Shown: positions 6,791 through 15,641, counted from the stretch's first letter. The stretch is DNA of 64,000 bases from Solidesulfovibrio fructosivorans JJ] (GCF_000179555.1 NZ_AECZ01000018.1:30542-94541), one strand, 5' to 3'. Notes: a model not told the origin generated them from the letters alone. Numbers and translations are program-made.

Positions 6791-8205
6791 GTGCGATTAC
6801 GCTGAGGCAGGAAGGGACGTGGCTGCCGGCCGACGTGCAGACGCCCATAAGCCTTTTTCTCGGGCTTGTGGGGGAGAGGCCGGGCATACTGCTCGAAAGC
6901 GCCGAGGTGGACGGCCGGCTGGGCCGTTACAGCGTCATCGCCTGGGATTTCCGGCTGCGGCTGCGGCTCAAAGACGGCAAGCTCGACGTCAACGCCACGG
7001 ACGACCGGCTGAAGGCCCTGGAGGGGTACAACGGCCAGGGCTTCCTGGAAGGCATGCGCGGCCTCATGGCCGACCTGCGCGTGCTGCCGCCGGAAGGCTT
7101 CAAGGACGTGCCGCCCATCACGCGGTCCCTGACCGGCTATTTCGGCTACGGCATCGCCGGCATTCTCGAGCCCAAGCTGGCCAAGGTCCTGCCGCCCGAG
7201 GAGGCGGAGTTCTGCCTGGTGCTGCCCGGCCGGGTGGTGCTGTTCGACCACGTCAAGCACCGCTGCCTGCATCTTTCCCTGGACCCCGGCAAGAAGGCCC
7301 GCATCGACTATTCCAACATCTTCGCGCCCATGAACCGGCCGGTCATCGGCAAGGTGGTCAACCGCCCCGAAGCCGAAGGCTATATGGAGGCCGTGACCAA
7401 GTGCAAGGAGATGATCCGGGCCGGGGAGTGCATCCAGACGGTGCTTTCCACGCAGTTTTCCGCGCCGTTTTCCGGCGATCCCTTCGTGGTCTACCGTCGG
7501 CTGCGCCAGGTGAACCCCTCGCCGTACATGTTCTTCATGCGCCTGCCGCGGGTGACGCTACTCGGCTCCTCGCCGGAGCTGCTCATCCGCTGCCGCGACG
7601 GCGAGCTGACCACCTGCCCCATCGCCGGGACCAGACCGCGCGGCAAGACGCCCGAGCAGGACGACAGGCTGGCCGAGGAGCTGATGGCCGACCCCAAGGA
7701 ACGCGCCGAGCACGTCATGCTGGTGGACCTCGGCCGCAACGACCTGGGGCGCATGGCCGGACCGGGCACGGTCAAAGTCGAGAAGTTCATGGCCGTGGAA
7801 CGCTTTTCCCACGTCATGCACATCGTGTCCTACGTGACGGCCAGGCTCAAGGACGGTCTCGACGCCCTGGACGTGCTCAAGTGCGCCTTTCCGGCCGGAA
7901 CCCTTTCCGGCGCGCCCAAGGTGCGGGCCATGGAGATGATCGCCGAGCTGGAGCACAGCCTGCCGCGCGGGCCGTACGCCGGCTGCATCGGCTGGATCGG
8001 CCTGGACGAGGGACGCGTGAACCTGGACACGGGCATCACCATCCGCAGCATGTGGATACGCGACGGCATGCTGACCTGGCAGGCCGGGGCCGGCATCGTT
8101 TTCGATTCCGATCCGGCCAAGGAATGGACGGAGTGCCAGAACAAGGCCCGGGTGATCACCGAGGTGCTGGCGGCCAAGGAGGATGGCGATGTTTTTACTT
8201 ATTGA
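6787..8205 (+). CDS. trpE: Anthranilate synthase component I
   Basis: Makes anthranilate from chorismate with ammonia delivered by TrpG; first step of Trp synthesis. 472 residues, a chorismate-binding enzyme. The N-terminal domain carries ILLESAEVDGRLGRYS, including the LLES element that forms the Trp feedback site in this family. The catalytic half shows IRAGECIQTVLSTQFS, PSPYMFFM, PIAGTRPRG, DPKERAEHVMLVDLGRNDLGR, FPAGTLSGAPKVRAM and WQAGAGIVFDSDP. Start at ATG 6787 overlaps the tyrA stop by 4 nt; an upstream in-frame start is inside tyrA and unlikely. The 3' end overlaps trpG by 17 nt. Confidence 0.96.
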   Translation: MSAITLRQEGTWLPADVQTPISLFLGLVGERPGILLESAEVDGRLGRYSVIAWDFRLRLRLKDGKLDVNATDDRLKALEGYNGQGFLEGMRGLMADLRVLPPEGFKDVPPITRSLTGYFGYGIAGILEPKLAKVLPPEEAEFCLVLPGRVVLFDHVKHRCLHLSLDPGKKARIDYSNIFAPMNRPVIGKVVNRPEAEGYMEAVTKCKEMIRAGECIQTVLSTQFSAPFSGDPFVVYRRLRQVNPSPYMFFMRLPRVTLLGSSPELLIRCRDGELTTCPIAGTRPRGKTPEQDDRLAEELMADPKERAEHVMLVDLGRNDLGRMAGPGTVKVEKFMAVERFSHVMHIVSYVTARLKDGLDALDVLKCAFPAGTLSGAPKVRAMEMIAELEHSLPRGPYAGCIGWIGLDEGRVNLDTGITIRSMWIRDGMLTWQAGAGIVFDSDPAKEWTECQNKARVITEVLAAKEDGDVFTY

Positions 8206-8761
8206 TAACTTCGACTCGTTCACCTTCAACGTGGTCCAGGCTTTTCAGCAACTGGGCCGCGACCCGGTGGTCAAAAAGAACGACGACCCGGAAATCCTGG
8301 AGCTGGCCTCCTCCGGCAAGCTCGACATGGTCTGCATCTCGCCCGGACCCAGCAACCCGACCAATGCCGGGTTGTGCTTGCAGTTTCTCGCGCAACTGCC
8401 AAAACAGACCCCTGTGTTCGGCGTTTGCCTGGGGCACCAGATCCTCGGGCACTTCGCCGGCGCGCCGGTCGTCGTGGCCGACCGCATCATGCACGGCAAG
8501 ACGTCGGACGTGTACCACCGCGAAACGGGGCTGTTCGAAGGGCTGCCCAATCCCTTCGAGTGCTGCCGCTACCATTCGCTGGTGGTGCTCGCGGGCAAGG
8601 CTCCGGAGAAGCTGGAGATCACGGCCTGGACCGACCGAAACGAGGTGATGGGACTGCGGTATCGCGACCGGCCCTGGGTAGGGGTGCAGTTTCATCCGGA
8701 ATCGGTGTTCACTCCCGACGGGATGAAGCTGATCGGGAACTTTCCGGACAAGATTCTATAA
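8189..8761 (+). CDS. trpG: Anthranilate synthase component II, glutamine amidotransferase
   Basis: Class I glutamine amidotransferase that supplies ammonia to TrpE. 190 residues. Begins FLLIDNFDSFTFNVVQ; nucleophile Cys in VFGVCLGHQILGHFAG near residue 78; catalytic His and Glu in GVQFHPESVFTPDG near the end. Two ATG codons are possible (8183 and 8189); 8189 is chosen because AAGGAGG ends at 8182, which gives a 6-nt spacing. It overlaps trpE, as usual for coupled subunits. Confidence 0.95.
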   Translation: MFLLIDNFDSFTFNVVQAFQQLGRDPVVKKNDDPEILELASSGKLDMVCISPGPSNPTNAGLCLQFLAQLPKQTPVFGVCLGHQILGHFAGAPVVVADRIMHGKTSDVYHRETGLFEGLPNPFECCRYHSLVVLAGKAPEKLEITAWTDRNEVMGLRYRDRPWVGVQFHPESVFTPDGMKLIGNFPDKIL

Positions 8762-8773
8762 GGACGCTTGCTT

Positions 8774-9163
8774 GTGAACACCGTCTCCGTTCTGCTCGAC
8801 AAAGCCAAGGACAGCCTGCACGCCGCGCGTCTGCTCGCCGCCGAGGGGCTCTTCGACTGCGCCATGAGCCGGACCTATTTCAGCATGCACTACGTGGCCG
8901 AAGCGTTTTTGCTGACCGTCAGGCTCGACGTGAACGACCCGCGCGACGTCATCGACGCCTTCGGCCAGCGCTTCGCCTACTCGAGCGAACTGCCGCCCAT
9001 CTTCCACCGCTGGCTGGTCGAGGCCGAGCACCTGCGCAACCGCGCCGATTTCGAAACCAACCTCTGCCTGACCCCCGACGCCGTCGCCGAACAGCTCGAT
9101 CGGGCCAGGGCGTTCTTCAACATGGCCCGCGAGGAAATGGAACCGTCCCTCGCCTCGCGCTAA
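8774..9163 (+). CDS. HEPN-domain protein (UPF0332-like) inside the trp operon
   Basis: A 129-residue alpha-helical protein. The pattern (LLDKAKDSLHAARLLAAEG, then AMSRTYFSMHYVAEAFLL, then LRNRADFETNL near the C-terminus) matches UPF0332/HEPN proteins: helix with Ala-rich heptads, an R-Y-x-x-x-H helix, and an R-x-x-A-D-[YF] motif. HEPN proteins are often RNA-acting or nucleotide-binding partners, sometimes in toxin-antitoxin or stress systems. Here there is no MNT nucleotidyltransferase partner; it sits between trpG (12 nt gap) and trpD (27 nt gap) in the same direction. GTG 8774 is chosen because AAGGA is 9 nt upstream; TTG 8768 is possible. Its role in a tryptophan operon is unknown. Confidence 0.75.
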   Translation: MNTVSVLLDKAKDSLHAARLLAAEGLFDCAMSRTYFSMHYVAEAFLLTVRLDVNDPRDVIDAFGQRFAYSSELPPIFHRWLVEAEHLRNRADFETNLCLTPDAVAEQLDRARAFFNMAREEMEPSLASR

Positions 9164-9190
9164 CCGCCCACGCGCCAAAGGAGCCTCATC

Positions 9191-10201
9191 ATGGAAAAAC
9201 ATGTCGAATGCCTGGAACTTCTCGCCATCGGCAAGGACCTGCCCAAGGATCTGGCCACCTACGCCTTCCGGGCCATGTACACCGGCGAGATGCCGGCCTC
9301 GTGCGTGGGCGCGTTCCTGATGGGGCTCAAGACCAAGGGCGAATCCGCCGTGGAGATCGCGGCCGGCGTCACCACGGCCCTGGAAGAGGCGCGCATCGTC
9401 GGGGGGCTCACCGGAGCGCGCATCGACACCTGCGGCACCGGCGGCGACAACACATGTTCGTTTAACTGCTCCACCGCCGTGGCGCTCTACCTCGCCGCCC
9501 TGGGCCACAAGGTGGTCAAGCACGGCAACCGCGCCGTCTCCAGCTCCTGCGGCAGCGCCGACGCCGTGGAATCCCTGGGATTCACCCTGGTGGTCGAACC
9601 CGAACTGGTGGCGGCCGAGCTCGACAAGCACAACTTCGTCTTTCTCTTCGCCCCCAACTACCACCCGGCCTTCAAGCGCATCGGCCCCATCCGCAAGGAA
9701 CTCGGCGTGCGCTCGCTGTTCAATCTCATGGGCCCCCTGCTCAACCCCGCCCGCCCCACCCACCAGCTCCTCGGCGTGCCCACCTCCCGCCACGTGCGGC
9801 TCATGGGCGAAGTGCTGGCCCTGACCGGCCTGTCCTGCGGCGCGGTGGTCCACGGGGCCGGCGGCTTCGACGAGCTGACGCCCTTCGGCCCGGCCGACGT
9901 GTGCTGGCTGCGCGACGGCTGGATCAAAAGCGACCGCATCGACCCGGCCGATTTCGGCATCCCGCCCCACAAGCCGTCCGACGTGGTCGTCTCCGGCCGC
10001 GACGAGGCCGTGGCCGTCCTGCGCGAGATCCTGGCCGGCAAGGGCAACGCGGCCATGCGCGACATGGTGGCGCTTAACCTCGGCTGCTCCCTGCACCTAC
10101 TCGAGGATGGCCTTTCCCTCAAACAGGGCGTGGACAAGGCCCGCGACGCCGTCGCTTCCGGCATCGCCGCCAGGTTCTTCGAGGATGTGCTCCATGCTTG
10201 A
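9191..10201 (+). CDS. trpD: Anthranilate phosphoribosyltransferase
   Basis: Transfers phosphoribosyl from PRPP to anthranilate. 336 residues, normal size, single domain not fused to trpG. Motifs: DTCGTGGDNTCSFNCSTAVA (PRPP loop) near residue 78, KHGNRAVSSSCGSADAVESLG, a central FLFAPNYHPAFKRIGPIRKELG and FNLMGPLLNPA. Strong AAAGGAG 8 nt before ATG 9191. Overlaps trpC by 8 nt at its 3' end. Confidence 0.96.
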   Translation: MEKHVECLELLAIGKDLPKDLATYAFRAMYTGEMPASCVGAFLMGLKTKGESAVEIAAGVTTALEEARIVGGLTGARIDTCGTGGDNTCSFNCSTAVALYLAALGHKVVKHGNRAVSSSCGSADAVESLGFTLVVEPELVAAELDKHNFVFLFAPNYHPAFKRIGPIRKELGVRSLFNLMGPLLNPARPTHQLLGVPTSRHVRLMGEVLALTGLSCGAVVHGAGGFDELTPFGPADVCWLRDGWIKSDRIDPADFGIPPHKPSDVVVSGRDEAVAVLREILAGKGNAAMRDMVALNLGCSLHLLEDGLSLKQGVDKARDAVASGIAARFFEDVLHA

Positions 10202-10964
10202 GAAGTTCCGGGCCGCCCAGGCCACGGCCATAAAACGCCTCAAGGACCTCGAGGCGGCCCAGCGCCTGCCCGCGCCCTATGACGGCAAACGGCCGCCCTT
10301 TTCCGACGCCTTGCTCGCCGCCGGCCCCGTCGCCGTCATCGCCGAGTACAAACGGGCCTCGCCGTCGGCGGGCGACATCAACCTGGGGCTCGCCCCGGGC
10401 GAAGTCGCGGCCATGTACGCCGCCTCCGGGGCCGCCGCCATCTCGGTCCTGACCGAGGAGACGTACTTCAAGGGCTCCGTCGATTATCTGGAACCCATCA
10501 GCGCCGCCGGGCTCCCCATGCTGCGCAAGGACTTCCTGCTCCACCCGCTCCAGGTGGTGGAGACCGCCGCCACCAAGGCCTCGGCCCTGCTTTTGATCGT
10601 GCGCATGCTGACCGACGCGGAGCTGGCCGAGATGCTGCGCCTGACCTACGACGCCGGCCTCGAGGCCGTGGTCGAGGTCTTCGACGAGGCCGACCTGGCC
10701 CGGGCCGAGTCCGCCGGGGCGCACATCATCCAGGTCAACAGCCGCGACCTGAACACGCTGACGACCGACCTGGCCGTGGCCCGGCGCATGGCCGCCCTGA
10801 AACGTCCGGGACGCATCTGGATCGCCGCCAGCGGCATCGCCAGCCGCGCCGACGTGCTCGCCATGGCCGCCATCGGCTACAACGCCGTGCTCGTCGGCAC
10901 CTCCATCATGAGCGAACCCGATCCCGGCCAGGCCCTGGCCCGGCTCACCGGAAAGGCGGACTGA
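10194..10964 (+). CDS. trpC: Indole-3-glycerol-phosphate synthase
   Basis: Closes the indole ring from CdRP. 256 residues, TIM barrel. Motifs: AVIAEYKRASPSAGDIN (catalytic Lys in EYKRASPS), ISVLTEETYFKGS, LPMLRKDFLLHPLQV, AVVEVFDEADL, IIQVNSRDLNTLTTDL and the phosphate-binding AASGIASRADVLAM. ATG 10194 overlaps the trpD stop (8 nt) and is preceded by GAGG; an in-frame ATG at 10185 is possible but lies on that SD. Monofunctional, with trpF as a separate gene just downstream. Confidence 0.96.
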   Translation: MLEKFRAAQATAIKRLKDLEAAQRLPAPYDGKRPPFSDALLAAGPVAVIAEYKRASPSAGDINLGLAPGEVAAMYAASGAAAISVLTEETYFKGSVDYLEPISAAGLPMLRKDFLLHPLQVVETAATKASALLLIVRMLTDAELAEMLRLTYDAGLEAVVEVFDEADLARAESAGAHIIQVNSRDLNTLTTDLAVARRMAALKRPGRIWIAASGIASRADVLAMAAIGYNAVLVGTSIMSEPDPGQALARLTGKAD

Positions 10965-10965
10965 C

Positions 10966-11592
10966 ATGGCCGACATCCTTGTCAAAATCTGCGGCATGAC
11001 CCGCCCCGAGGACGTCCTCGGCTGCGCCGAGGCCGGAGCCGACCTGCTCGGATTCATCTTCGCCGCCAAAAGCCCGCGTTGCCTGACGGCCGCGCAGGCC
11101 GCCGCCCTGCCCCGCACCAGGGCAAAGCGCGTCGGCGTGTTCGTCGAACAGACCCTCGACGAGGTCCTGCGCATCATGGACCAAGCCGAACTCGACTTCG
11201 CCCAGCTCCACGGCGGGCAGGACGAAGCGTTCTGCCGCGCCATAGGCCCGGAGCGCGTCATCCGCGCCTTCTGGCCGAAAAGACACCCGGACACGGCCGC
11301 CCTCGTCGCCGCCATGGAACCCTTCGCGGGCGCGATTCGCTACGCGCTCCTCGACGCCGGCACCTCCGGCGGCGGCCACGGCGTGTCCCTCGACTTCGCC
11401 TCCCTGGCCCAATTTTCCCCGCCCATGCCCTGGCTCCTGGCCGGCGGCCTGGGACCCGACAACATCACCGAGGCCCTGGCCCAAGCCAACCCCCACGGGC
11501 TGGACCTCAACTCCGGCGTGGAATCCTCCCCGGGGCTCAAGGACCTCGCAAAAGTCCGGAGGTCCCTTTGGTCCGTGAAAGGGAGAGGATAA
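10966..11592 (+). CDS. trpF: Phosphoribosylanthranilate isomerase
   Basis: Amadori rearrangement of PRA to CdRP. 208 residues. KICGMTRPEDVLGCAEAGADLLGFIF carries the catalytic Cys; DFAQLHGGQDEAF follows, and the C-terminus has LLDAGTSGGGHGVSLDF, WLLAGGLGPDNITEAL and GLDLNSGVESSPGLKD (product phosphate site). ATG 10966 is one base after the trpC stop. It is followed by a 230-nt gap with three stacked palindromes before trpB. Confidence 0.96.
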   Translation: MADILVKICGMTRPEDVLGCAEAGADLLGFIFAAKSPRCLTAAQAAALPRTRAKRVGVFVEQTLDEVLRIMDQAELDFAQLHGGQDEAFCRAIGPERVIRAFWPKRHPDTAALVAAMEPFAGAIRYALLDAGTSGGGHGVSLDFASLAQFSPPMPWLLAGGLGPDNITEALAQANPHGLDLNSGVESSPGLKDLAKVRRSLWSVKGRG

Positions 11593-11595
11593 GAA

Positions 11596-11650
11596 CCGGG
11601 GCTCTGCCCCGGACCCCGCCGGGGGGCCATGGGCCCCCCGGTCCCCCCTT
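11596..11650 (+). repeat. GC-rich post-stop repeat (family E, copy 2)
   Basis: Immediately after the trpF stop: hairpin GGGGCTCTGCCCC, then GGACCCCGCC and a second hairpin CCGGGGGGCC-ATGG-GCCCCCCGG. The same two-hairpin order is seen after cbiC, the Mog-type gene and lepB. Confidence 0.75.
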
Positions 11651-11654
11651 CCCG

Positions 11655-11704
11655 CCGGCTGGCGCTTTTCCTGGCGGCATGCCGCCAGGAAAAGCGCCAG
11701 CCGG
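11655..11704. repeat. 50-bp perfect palindrome in the trpF-trpB gap
   Basis: Arms 11655-11679 and 11680-11704 are exact reverse complements with the centre CATG: CCGGCTGGCG, CTTTTCC, TGGCGG then the mirror. It has no loop and no T-run. On RNA it would fold into a 23-bp stem; on DNA it could extrude a cruciform. Confidence 0.95.
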
Positions 11705-11747
11705 GAATAAGGGATGACCAGAGGAACCGCGTACACCTGCGGAGTCC

Positions 11748-11818
11748 GTTAAAAGTTTTTGAAGGGGGTCCAGGGGGAAACTTTTTAAAAAAAGTTTCCC
11801 CCTGGCCGCCGGAGGCAT
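11748..11818 (+). repeat. Type-1' hairpin with portable Shine-Dalgarno, upstream of trpB
   Basis: AAAAGTTTTTGAAGGGGG leads into a hairpin CCAGGGGGAAAC-TTTTT / AAAAA-GTTTCCCCCTGG (11770-11805) and ends with GGCCGCCGGAGGCAT (11804-11818). The GGAGG in that end is the ribosome-binding site of trpB (ATG 11823). The whole element recurs inverted at 61594-61663 upstream of the Ser/Thr kinase. Confidence 0.85.
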
Positions 11819-11822
11819 AACA

Positions 11823-13007
11823 ATGCGTAAAGCGTACTTTGGAGACTTCGGGGGACAGTTTGTCCCCGAACTGCTCATGCCGCCGCTTCTGGAGCTGGAA
11901 GAGGCCATGAAGACCATCGTGCCGAGCGAGAAGTTCCAGAAGGAACTGAACGCGCTGCTGACTGATTATGTGGGCCGGCCCTCGCCGCTGTACCGCTGCC
12001 CCAACCTGTCCAAGGAGCTGGGGTTCGATCTGTGGCTCAAAAGGGAAGACCTGAACCATACCGGCGCGCACAAGATCAACAACACCATGGGCCAGGGGCT
12101 GCTGACGAAATACATGGGCAAGCAGGTGCTTCTGGCCGAGACCGGGGCCGGCCAGCACGGCGTGGCCACGGCCACGGCCGCCGCCATGTTGGGCCTTGGC
12201 TGCATCGTCTACATGGGAGCCGAGGACGTTTCCCGCCAGTCCCACAACGTCAAACGGATGAAGCTCCTTGGCGCGGAGGTCGTGCCCATCGAATCCGGCA
12301 CCAAGACCCTCAAGGACGCCATCAACGCGGCGCTACGCTACTGGATCGCCGAGCAGCGCACCACGCACTACTGTTTCGGCACGGCGGCCGGGCCCCATCC
12401 CTTTCCCACGCTGGTGCGCGACTTCCAGGCCGTGATTTCCAAGGAAGCCCGGGCCCAGTGTCTGGAGAAGATGGGCCGACTGCCGGACTACGTGGTCGCC
12501 TGCGTGGGCGGCGGTTCCAACGCCATCGGCATGTTCCACCACTTCGAACCGGACGCGTCGGTCAAGCTCATCGGCGTGGAAGCCGCCGGCACGGGCGAAC
12601 CGGGCTGCTATAACTCCGCGCCCATAAACCTCGGCACGCCGGGGGTGCTCCACGGCATGCACTCCATGCTCCTGCAAACCAAGGAAGGGCAGATCCAGCC
12701 TTCCCATTCCGTGTCCGCCGGCCTGGACTATCCCGGCGTCGGGCCCGAGCACGCCCATCTGGCCGCCACAGGCCGGGTGCACTACGGCATGGCCGTGGAT
12801 GCCGAGGCGCTCAAGGCCTTCGAGGTCCTGTGCCACCGGGAGGGCATCATCCCGGCCCTTGAAAGCTCCCATGCCGTGGGCTGGGTGCTGACCCACGCCG
12901 CAGAGATTCCGAAAGGGTCGCAGGTGGTGGTGTGTCTGTCCGGCCGGGGCGACAAGGACCTCGGCATCATCGAAGCCTGCGAAAAAAAGGCGGGAGGCCG
13001 CGCATGA
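11823..13007 (+). CDS. trpB: Tryptophan synthase, beta chain
   Basis: PLP enzyme that joins indole and serine to give Trp in an alpha2-beta2 complex. 394 residues. Starts [16 protein letters not shown]; the PLP lysine is in [15 protein letters not shown] near residue 84; [13 protein letters not shown] follows; [11 protein letters not shown] binds the PLP phosphate near residue 232; [14 protein letters not shown] and CLSGRGDKD close the active site. This is a TrpB1-type protein. ATG 11823 uses the GGAGG supplied by the repeat just upstream. The stop overlaps trpA (ATGA). Confidence 0.97.
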   Translation: MRKAYFGDFGGQFVPELLMPPLLELEEAMKTIVPSEKFQKELNALLTDYVGRPSPLYRCPNLSKELGFDLWLKREDLNHTGAHKINNTMGQGLLTKYMGKQVLLAETGAGQHGVATATAAAMLGLGCIVYMGAEDVSRQSHNVKRMKLLGAEVVPIESGTKTLKDAINAALRYWIAEQRTTHYCFGTAAGPHPFPTLVRDFQAVISKEARAQCLEKMGRLPDYVVACVGGGSNAIGMFHHFEPDASVKLIGVEAAGTGEPGCYNSAPINLGTPGVLHGMHSMLLQTKEGQIQPSHSVSAGLDYPGVGPEHAHLAATGRVHYGMAVDAEALKAFEVLCHREGIIPALESSHAVGWVLTHAAEIPKGSQVVVCLSGRGDKDLGIIEACEKKAGGRA

Positions 13008-13774
13008 GCCAGTCCATTCTCACCACACGCATCATGGAGGCGCTGGCGGCCGGCCGCAAGGCGCTCATTCCGTTTCTGCCCGGAGGCTTTCCGGACAAGG
13101 AACGCTTTTTCGACGAACTCGACGCGCTGGATGCCGGCGGCGCGGATATCATCGAGATCGGCGTGCCCTTTTCCGACCCCGTGGCCGACGGCCCGGTGGT
13201 GGAAAAAGCCTCCCTCGATTGCCTTTTAAACGGCACCTGCCTGTCCTGGCTGCTCCACGAGCTCGAACGCCGCAAGGGCCGCTACAAGGCCGGCCTCGTG
13301 CTCATGGGCTACTACAATCCCTTTCTCCAGTACGGCCTGGAGAATCTTGCCGAGGATGCGGCGGCGGCCGGGGTGTCGGGCTTCATCGTCCCGGACCTGC
13401 CCCTGGAGGAAGCCGGCCCCATGGCCGAGACCCTGGGGAAACACGACCTGGACCTGATCCCGCTGGTCGGGCTCAACACCTCCGAGGAGCGCCTCGCCGC
13501 CTACGCGGCCCATGCCCGGGGATTCGTCTACTTCGTCTCCGTGCTCGGCACCACGGGCATGCGCGAGACGCTGCCGGCCGAAATCGCCGAGCACCTCGCC
13601 TCGGTGCGCCGCATCTTCGACGTGCCCGTGGCCCTCGGGTTCGGCATCAAATCCCCGGAACAGCTCATCCCCTTCGGCGACAGCATCGACGCCGTGGTCT
13701 TCGGCTCGGCGCTGATCGCCCACATCGAGACCGGCGGCACGGCCGCCGAATTCATGCAGCGCTGGCGCAGCTGA
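13004..13774 (+). CDS. trpA: Tryptophan synthase, alpha chain
   Basis: Cleaves indole-3-glycerol phosphate to indole and G3P for TrpB. 256 residues, TIM barrel. Catalytic Glu in [12 protein letters not shown] and Asp in DPVADGPVV near residues 48-60; [11 protein letters not shown]; phosphate loop in [10 protein letters not shown] and AVVFGSALI. Start ATG 13004 overlaps the trpB stop by 4 nt, with GGGAGG upstream. Last gene of the aromatic operon. Confidence 0.96.
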   Translation: MSQSILTTRIMEALAAGRKALIPFLPGGFPDKERFFDELDALDAGGADIIEIGVPFSDPVADGPVVEKASLDCLLNGTCLSWLLHELERRKGRYKAGLVLMGYYNPFLQYGLENLAEDAAAAGVSGFIVPDLPLEEAGPMAETLGKHDLDLIPLVGLNTSEERLAAYAAHARGFVYFVSVLGTTGMRETLPAEIAEHLASVRRIFDVPVALGFGIKSPEQLIPFGDSIDAVVFGSALIAHIETGGTAAEFMQRWRS

Positions 13775-13791
13775 CCGCGAATGATACGGGC

Positions 13792-13816
13792 GGCCGGTCT
13801 CCCGGGGAGACCGGCC
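13792..13816 (+). terminator. Stem-loop after trpA, possible operon end
   Basis: GGCCGGTCTCC (13792-13802) pairs with GGAGACCGGCC (13806-13816). A second GC-rich stem follows at about 13822-13853. There is no T-run, so termination is uncertain; the gene at 13877 could be read through. Confidence 0.45.
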
Positions 13817-13876
13817 CAAGGTCCCCGGCCGGTATGCGACCCGGCCGGGCGGCCGAATCCGTCGCGGGAAGCCGCC

Positions 13877-14488
13877 ATGCACCTTCAAAACTACACCGCC
13901 TATCTCACCGCCCTGACCGCCAGTATGCTCACCCCCGGCCCGGCCATGTTGCAGGCGCTGACCCTCGGCGTGCGCCACGGCTGCCGGCCCGTCGTTTTCG
14001 TGGCCCTGGGCAACGTCTGCGCGACGCTCGTCCAGATCGTCGTCACCCTGTACGGGCTTTCGCTGCTCGGGCGCGAGCCGTGGCTGCTTCGCGCGGCAAG
14101 CCTTGCCGGCGCGGTCTACATCGCCTGGCTGGGGTTCGTCCTGTGGCGGACCGGGGCCAGACGCATCGCCCCGGACGCCGCCGGCGACCGGCCGCCGCTT
14201 GTTTCCCTCGCCCTGCAAGGCGCGGGCGTGGCCGCGGTCAACCCCAAGGCCTGGGGTTTTCTCGGCGCGCTCATGCCGCCCTTTGCCGCCGCCGGAATGC
14301 CGGCCGTGCCCGACATCGCGCTTCTGGCCGCGCCCATCTGCCTGCTCGCCTTCGGCGGCATGCTGGCCTATGCCCGGTTCGGGGCCTTCCTGGCCACGGC
14401 GCTGGCCTCGCCGCGCGCGGCAAGGCGCTTTTTCCGCACCGTGGCCGCGACGCTTTGGGCCTGCGCCGGCTACTTCGCTTTCGGATAA
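13877..14488 (+). CDS. LysE/RhtB-family amino acid exporter
   Basis: Inner-membrane exporter of the LysE superfamily, which exports amino acids or related metabolites. 203 residues with about six hydrophobic segments. The family signature is near the N-terminus: YLTALTASMLTPGPAMLQALTLGVRHG; the central AGVAAVNPKAWGFLGALMPPF matches the usual NPK-hydrophobic segment. ATG 13877 is chosen so that the signature begins near residue 7; a longer frame upstream crosses the hairpins after trpA. It follows trpA in the same direction by about 100 nt, so an aromatic amino acid substrate is plausible but not shown. Confidence 0.85.
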   Translation: MHLQNYTAYLTALTASMLTPGPAMLQALTLGVRHGCRPVVFVALGNVCATLVQIVVTLYGLSLLGREPWLLRAASLAGAVYIAWLGFVLWRTGARRIAPDAAGDRPPLVSLALQGAGVAAVNPKAWGFLGALMPPFAAAGMPAVPDIALLAAPICLLAFGGMLAYARFGAFLATALASPRAARRFFRTVAATLWACAGYFAFG

Positions 14489-14543
14489 GGCTGGTTCCCG
14501 CCCAGGGATTGGGCTATAGCGGGGAAAACGCCAAGGATGTCCC

Positions 14544-15641
14544 ATGCCCCAATGCGCCAAGGTGCTTTTCGTCGACGACGATCAGGCCGTGCTCGACGGC
14601 GTGCGGCGGGGGCTTTGCCGCGCCTACGACGTGGCCACGGCCCTGGGGCCTCTGGAAGGGCTGCGGGTCCTTAGCGAGAACGGCCCCTTCGCCGTGGTCG
14701 TCTCGGATCTGCGCATGCCGGGCATGGACGGGGTGACCTTCCTGCGAAAAGCCAAGGAGATCGCCCCGGAGGCCGTCCCCATCATGCTCACCGGCCACGG
14801 CGACCTGACCACGGCCATGGCCGCGGTCAACGAAGGCCATATCTTCCGCTTTCTGACCAAACCCTGCCCGACCCCCAACCTGTCGCGCGCCCTGGACGCG
14901 GCCCTTGCCCATTACCGGCTGGCGGCCACGGAAAAGGAACTCCTGCGGGTGACCCTGGAAAACGCCCGGCTCAAAGAGGATGTGGAACGCATCATGCGCC
15001 ACGACCTCAAAACGCCGCTGTCCGCCATCATCAGCCTGCCCCAGGTCCTCCGCATGGCCGACAACCTCGACGACGAGCAGCGCGACATGCTCGCCCTCAT
15101 CGAGGAGTCCGGCTACCTGATCCTGTCCATGGTCAACCTGTCCACGGCGCTCTACAAGATGGAACGGGACCAGTACGCGCTCGAGCCGACGGACGTGAAC
15201 CTGGTCCCCATCATCGAAAAAAATTTCGGCTTCTTCGCCGACACGGCCCAAAACCGCGACCTGACCCTCGCCCTGACCGCGGACGGCGCGCCGATCCCGC
15301 CGGGGGGCGGCTTCACGGTGCGCGGGGAGGAGCTTTTATGCTTCTCCATGCTGGCCAACCTCATCACCAACGCGGTGGAGGCCTCGCCGAGGGGCGGCAC
15401 GGTGTCCGTGGACCTCGGCCGCGAAGGCGGCATGGCCCGCATCGCCATCGCCAACGCCGGCCCGGTGCCCGAGTGCGTGCGCGACTGCTTTTTCGACAAG
15501 TACGCCACCGCCGGAAAGCCCAAGGGCACGGGGCTCGGCACCTACTCGGCCAAGCGCATCGCCATGGCCCACGGCGGCGACATCGCCATGGAAACCGACG
15601 GCGCGGGCACGCGCGTCACGGTGCGCCTCCCGGTCGCCTGA
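14544..15641 (+). CDS. Receiver-histidine kinase hybrid (REC-HisKA-HATPase)
   Basis: Cytoplasmic two-component protein, 365 residues, with no membrane segments. The order is inverted relative to most hybrids: an N-terminal receiver (about 5-120; DDD at 11-13, phospho-Asp 55 in VVSDLRMPGMDG, LTGHG, Lys in FLTKP), a short coiled linker, a HisKA-like region with RHDLKTPLSAI near 150, and a HATPase_c domain with TNAVEAS and GTGLGTYSAKRIA. Such proteins are often phosphorylated by another kinase and signal onward. Its 3' end overlaps the convergent CheY-like gene by 26 nt. Confidence 0.9.
   Translation: MPQCAKVLFVDDDQAVLDGVRRGLCRAYDVATALGPLEGLRVLSENGPFAVVVSDLRMPGMDGVTFLRKAKEIAPEAVPIMLTGHGDLTTAMAAVNEGHIFRFLTKPCPTPNLSRALDAALAHYRLAATEKELLRVTLENARLKEDVERIMRHDLKTPLSAIISLPQVLRMADNLDDEQRDMLALIEESGYLILSMVNLSTALYKMERDQYALEPTDVNLVPIIEKNFGFFADTAQNRDLTLALTADGAPIPPGGGFTVRGEELLCFSMLANLITNAVEASPRGGTVSVDLGREGGMARIAIANAGPVPECVRDCFFDKYATAGKPKGTGLGTYSAKRIAMAHGGDIAMETDGAGTRVTVRLPVA

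Noticed and set aside
8756..10096. A 446-codon minus-strand frame opposite the HEPN gene and trpD
   Set aside because: Shadow frame of the plus-strand genes, with Gly/His/Ala-rich sequence and no start signal.
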